64,000 nt of DNA from Scandinavium sp036409475 (GTDB lineage Bacteria > Pseudomonadota > Gammaproteobacteria > Enterobacterales > Enterobacteriaceae). Shown here one piece after another: positions 60,857-64,000 of this stretch. Made by a program: the position numbers and the translations under genes. Location: assembly GCF_036409475.1 (NCBI RefSeq), contig NZ_JAYRCK010000008.1, forward strand, positions 62,001 through 126,000, written 5' to 3'. The notes beneath the pieces are model-generated. The model did not search any database. It worked only from the letters and a program-made list of their open reading frames with translations, and had not been told where the DNA came from. How positions within the stretch are numbered: position 1 is the first letter of the stretch; every line of letters begins with the position of its first letter.

Positions 60857-63313
60857 ATGTCACAAGATCCTTTCCAGGAACGCGAAGCAGAAAAATACGC
60901 GAACCCTATCCCGAGCCGGGAATTTATCCTCGATTTTATTTCAAAACGCGAAAAACCCGTCAGCCGTGATGAGCTGGCCACTGAGCTGAACATTACCGGT
61001 GAAGAGCAGCAGGAAGCGCTGCGTCGCCGCCTGCGCGCCATGGAGCGCGACGGACAGCTGGTGTTCACTCGTCGTCAGTGCTATGCGCTGCCGGAACGCC
61101 TTGATCTGCTGAAAGGCAAAGTCATTGGTCATCGCGATGGCTTTGGCTTCCTGCGCGTTGAAGGCCGCAAAGACGATCTTTATCTCTCCAGCGAGCAGAT
61201 GAAGATGTGCATGCACGGCGATTTAGTGCTGGCACAACCGCTGGGGGCCGATCGTAAAGGCCGCCGCGAAGCCCGCATTGTGCGTGTGCTGGAGCCAAGA
61301 ACCGGGCAGATTGTTGGCCGCTACTTTACCGATGCAGGCATCGGTTTTGTGGTACCGGACGACAGCCGACTGAGCTTTGATATTCTCATTCCGCCTGAAG
61401 AAGTGATGGGCGCGCGCATGGGCTTTGTGGTGGTGGTTGAGCTGACTCAGCGTCCGACTCGCCGCACCAAAGCTATCGGTAAAATTGTCGAAGTCCTGGG
61501 CGATAACATGGGCACCGGCATGGCGGTCGATATGGCGCTGCGCACCCATGAAATCCCTTACGTCTGGCCGCCAGAAGTTGAAAAACAGATTGCCAGCCTG
61601 AAAGAGCAGGTACCTGAAGAAGCCAAAATTGGCCGCGTGGATTTGCGCGACCTGCCACTGGTCACCATCGATGGCGAAGATGCGCGAGACTTTGATGATG
61701 CCGTGTACTGCGAGAAAAAACGCGGTGGCGGCTGGCGCCTGTGGGTGGCCATCGCTGACGTCAGTTATTACGTCCGTCCGCCAACCCCGCTGGATACCGA
61801 AGCCCGTAACCGCGGCACTTCAGTTTACTTCCCGTCGCAGGTTGTGCCGATGCTGCCGGAAGTACTCTCCAACGGCCTTTGCTCGCTGAACCCGCAGGTC
61901 GATCGCCTGTGTATGGTCTGTGAAATGACCATTTCGGCAAAAGGCCGTCTGACGAGCTACACCTTCTACGAAGCTGTCATGAGCTCCCACGCGCGTCTGA
62001 CCTATAACAAGGTCTGGCATATGCTGCAGGGCGATCAGGATCTGCGCGAGCAGTACGCGCCGCTAGTGAAGCATATCGAAGAGCTGCATAACCTCTACAA
62101 AGTGCTGGATGTTTCCCGCGCGGAACGTGGCGGCATCTCGTTTGAAAGCGAAGAGGCGAAGTTTATCTTCAACGCTGAACGTCGCATTGAGCGTATCGAG
62201 CAAGTTCAGCGCAACGATGCCCATAAACTGATTGAAGAGTGCATGATCCTCGCCAATATCTCGGCGGCGCGTTTTGTCGAGAAAGAGTCTGAGCCTGCGC
62301 TGTTCCGTATTCACGACAAGCCGACTGAAGAGGCGATCACCTCTTTCCGTACCGTGCTTGCAGAGCTGGGCCTCGAGCTGCCGGGCGGTAACAAGCCTGA
62401 GCCACGCGATTATGCGGAGCTGCTGACTTCCATCGCCGATCGTCCTGATCATGAGATGCTGCAAACTATGCTGCTGCGCTCGATGAAACAGGCTGTCTAC
62501 GATCCAGAAAACCGTGGCCACTTTGGCCTGGCGTTGCAGTCTTACGCGCACTTTACCTCGCCAATTCGTCGCTATCCGGATTTGACGCTGCACCGCGCGA
62601 TCAAATATCTGCTGGCGAAAGAAGAAGGCAATAAAGGCAACTCCACCGAGACGGGGGGCTGGCATTACAGCATGGAAGAGATGCTGCAACTCGGCCAGCA
62701 CTGTTCAATGACCGAACGCCGCGCAGATGAAGCGACGCGTGAAGTGTCTGACTGGTTGAAGTGCGACTTCATGCAGGATCAGGTTGGCAACGTCTTCCCG
62801 GGCGTTATCGCCAGCGTCACCGGTTTCGGTTTCTTCGTGCGTCTTAACGACCTGTTTATCGATGGTCTGGTGCATGTCTCCTCGCTCGATAACGACTACT
62901 ACCGCTTCGACCAGATTGGCCAGCGCCTGATTGGTGAATCTGGCGGTCAGACTTACCGTCTGGGCGACCGAGTGGAAGTTCGCGTGGAAGCGGTCAACAT
63001 GGATGAGCGTAAAATCGACTTCTCTCTGATTTCGAGTGAGCGCGGCCCGCGTAATGTTGGCAAAACAGCGCGTGACAAAGCGAAAAAACCAGCAAGCGGT
63101 AAACCAGGCGGCAAGCGCCGTCAGGCGGGTAAAAAGGTCAACTTCGAGCCAGACAGCGCATTCCGTGGTGAGAAAGGCCAGCCTAAAAAGCAGAAGCCGA
63201 AAGCGGCGAAGAAAGAGGCTGCCAGCAAAAAAGCCAAAAAACCGTCGGATAAAACGCTTAAAATTGCTGCCGCCACCAAAGCTAAGCGTGCAGCGAAGAA
63301 AGCGACAGAGTAA
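60857..63313 (+). CDS. rnr: ribonuclease R
   Basis: An 818-residue 3'-5' exoribonuclease that degrades structured RNA and works in trans-translation and cold shock. N-terminal helix-turn-helix, two cold-shock domains, the RNB catalytic core (IDGEDARDFDDAVY with its Asp cluster, about 270-285), an S1 domain (FPGVIASVTGFGFFVRL) and a Lys-rich tail. The ATG at 60857 with GGAGGAA upstream gives MSQDPFQERE. Thirty-eight bases after nsrR. Confidence 0.97.
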   Translation: MSQDPFQEREAEKYANPIPSREFILDFISKREKPVSRDELATELNITGEEQQEALRRRLRAMERDGQLVFTRRQCYALPERLDLLKGKVIGHRDGFGFLRVEGRKDDLYLSSEQMKMCMHGDLVLAQPLGADRKGRREARIVRVLEPRTGQIVGRYFTDAGIGFVVPDDSRLSFDILIPPEEVMGARMGFVVVVELTQRPTRRTKAIGKIVEVLGDNMGTGMAVDMALRTHEIPYVWPPEVEKQIASLKEQVPEEAKIGRVDLRDLPLVTIDGEDARDFDDAVYCEKKRGGGWRLWVAIADVSYYVRPPTPLDTEARNRGTSVYFPSQVVPMLPEVLSNGLCSLNPQVDRLCMVCEMTISAKGRLTSYTFYEAVMSSHARLTYNKVWHMLQGDQDLREQYAPLVKHIEELHNLYKVLDVSRAERGGISFESEEAKFIFNAERRIERIEQVQRNDAHKLIEECMILANISAARFVEKESEPALFRIHDKPTEEAITSFRTVLAELGLELPGGNKPEPRDYAELLTSIADRPDHEMLQTMLLRSMKQAVYDPENRGHFGLALQSYAHFTSPIRRYPDLTLHRAIKYLLAKEEGNKGNSTETGGWHYSMEEMLQLGQHCSMTERRADEATREVSDWLKCDFMQDQVGNVFPGVIASVTGFGFFVRLNDLFIDGLVHVSSLDNDYYRFDQIGQRLIGESGGQTYRLGDRVEVRVEAVNMDERKIDFSLISSERGPRNVGKTARDKAKKPASGKPGGKRRQAGKKVNFEPDSAFRGEKGQPKKQKPKAAKKEAASKKAKKPSDKTLKIAAATKAKRAAKKATE

Positions 63314-63321
63314 TTAGCTAA

Positions 63322-63402
63322 CCCCTCTCCCCGGCCCTCTCCCCAAAGGAGAGGGAGAAAAGAAAGTACCCTCTCCCTGTGGGAGAGGGCTAGGGAGAGG
63401 GG
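63322..63402. repeat. CT/GA-rich palindromic intergenic repeat between rnr and rlmB
   Basis: An 81-base element begins CCCCTCTCC and ends GGAGAGGGG, with an internal CCCTCTCCC-TGT-GGGAGAGGG hairpin. This form is a known scattered intergenic repeat in enterics; the exact family name is not certain. It lies in the rnr-rlmB transcript. Confidence 0.8.
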
Positions 63403-63440
63403 CAAACAATAATTGAACTAACAGGTAACGAGTACCCTTC

Positions 63441-64000
63441 ATGAGTGAAATGATTTACGGCATCCACGCGGTGCAGGCCCTGCTGGAACGTGCCCCGGAG
63501 CGCTTTCAGGAAGTCTTTATTCTGAAAGGCCGCGAAGACAAGCGCTTGCTGCCGCTGATCCATGCGCTGGAAGCCCAAGGCGTGGTGATTCAGGTGGCCA
63601 ACCGCCAGTTCCTGGATGAGAAAAGCGAAGGAGCCGTGCATCAGGGGATCATCGCCCGTGTCAAAGAAGGCCGTCAGTATCAGGAAAACGATCTGCCGGA
63701 CCTGCTGGCTCAGTTTGAGAATCCGTTCTTACTGATCCTCGATGGCGTGACCGATCCACACAACCTCGGTGCTTGTCTGCGTAGCGCAGATGCGGCTGGC
63801 GTGCATGCGGTGATCGTCCCGCGTGATCGCTCTGCACAACTGAATGCCACGGCGAAGAAAGTTGCCTGCGGTGCGGCGGAAAGCGTACCGCTGATCCGGG
63901 TCACCAACCTGGCGCGTACCATGCGTCTGTTGCAGGAGGAAAACATCTGGATCGTCGGTACGGCTGGCGAAGCGGATCATACTCTGTATCAGAGCAAAAT
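63441..64000 (+). CDS. rlmB: 23S rRNA Gm2251 2'-O-methyltransferase RlmB, C-terminal part outside window
   Basis: A SpoU-family methyltransferase for G2251 of 23S rRNA. The window holds the first 186 codons of a protein of about 243 residues: N-terminal substrate-binding domain (MSEMIYGIHAVQALLERAPE) and the start of the SPOUT domain (DGVTDPHNLGACLRSADAAG, motif 1). The gene is cut by the window edge, not broken. Matches E. coli YjfH. Confidence 0.97.
   Translation, partial: MSEMIYGIHAVQALLERAPERFQEVFILKGREDKRLLPLIHALEAQGVVIQVANRQFLDEKSEGAVHQGIIARVKEGRQYQENDLPDLLAQFENPFLLILDGVTDPHNLGACLRSADAAGVHAVIVPRDRSAQLNATAKKVACGAAESVPLIRVTNLARTMRLLQEENIWIVGTAGEADHTLYQSK

Overview
The window is chromosomal DNA from a member of the Enterobacteriaceae (enteric Gammaproteobacteria). 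The backbone reads aspA, fxsA, groES-groEL, yjeI, yjeJ, epmB, efp, ecnA-ecnB, sugE, blc, frdDCBA, epmA, mscM, psd, rsgA, orn, tRNA-Gly genes, queG, nnr, tsaE, amiB, mutL, miaA, hfq, hflX, hflK, hflC, yjeT, purA, nsrR, rnr, rlmB. This is the gene order I know from E. coli and its relatives, with near-identical proteins. An ecnR next to ecnAB, an ERIC element, four tRNA-Gly copies and no ampC beside frd suggest an Enterobacter/Leclercia/Lelliottia/Citrobacter-like genus rather than E. coli. The sequence alone does not let me name a species.

Three blocks of accessory DNA interrupt this backbone. Block 1 (about 4355-17030, between groEL and yjeI) is a complete, co-directional type IVb pilus operon of the TCP / CFA/III (longus) type: major pilin, large minor pilin, TcpQ-like protein, lipoprotein secretin, three inner-membrane or periplasmic assembly proteins, ATPase, polytopic platform protein, a secreted protein in the TcpF/CofJ slot, prepilin peptidase, and an M23 peptidase. 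The TcpR-like gene holds a run of 11 G residues, a possible phase-variation switch. The M23 peptidase ends in a domain that resembles the C-terminus of the TcpS-like protein.

Block 2 (about 18400-30000, between yjeJ and epmB) reads mostly on the minus strand. It holds a four-gene chaperone-usher fimbria, then a candidate class II microcin with a double-glycine-type leader, then its dedicated exporter (HlyD-family protein and C39-peptidase ABC transporter), a second YjeJ-family gene and a LuxR-type regulator. A membrane-anchored winged-helix regulator is divergent from the fimbria. A 20-codon ORF that overlaps a terminator-like hairpin sits directly in front of the microcin and looks like an attenuator. 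I see no conventional immunity gene; the YjeJ-like protein is the nearest candidate.

Block 3 (38607-39769, between epmA and mscM) is a two-gene unit: a lytic-transglycosylase-like protein without a signal peptide, and an abutting small membrane protein. This suggests an effector/immunity pair. It is preceded by a perfect 19-bp inverted repeat.

The backbone also shows a collapsed yjeH remnant beside groES, a guanidine-II riboswitch ahead of sugE, four identical tandem tRNA-Gly units followed by DnaA boxes at the position of E. coli datA, divergent queG/nnr genes whose start codons overlap, and a run of hairpins between hflC and yjeT. The EF-P pathway (efp, epmA, epmB) is here together with a gene, amiB, that encodes 14 consecutive prolines and is a likely EF-P client.
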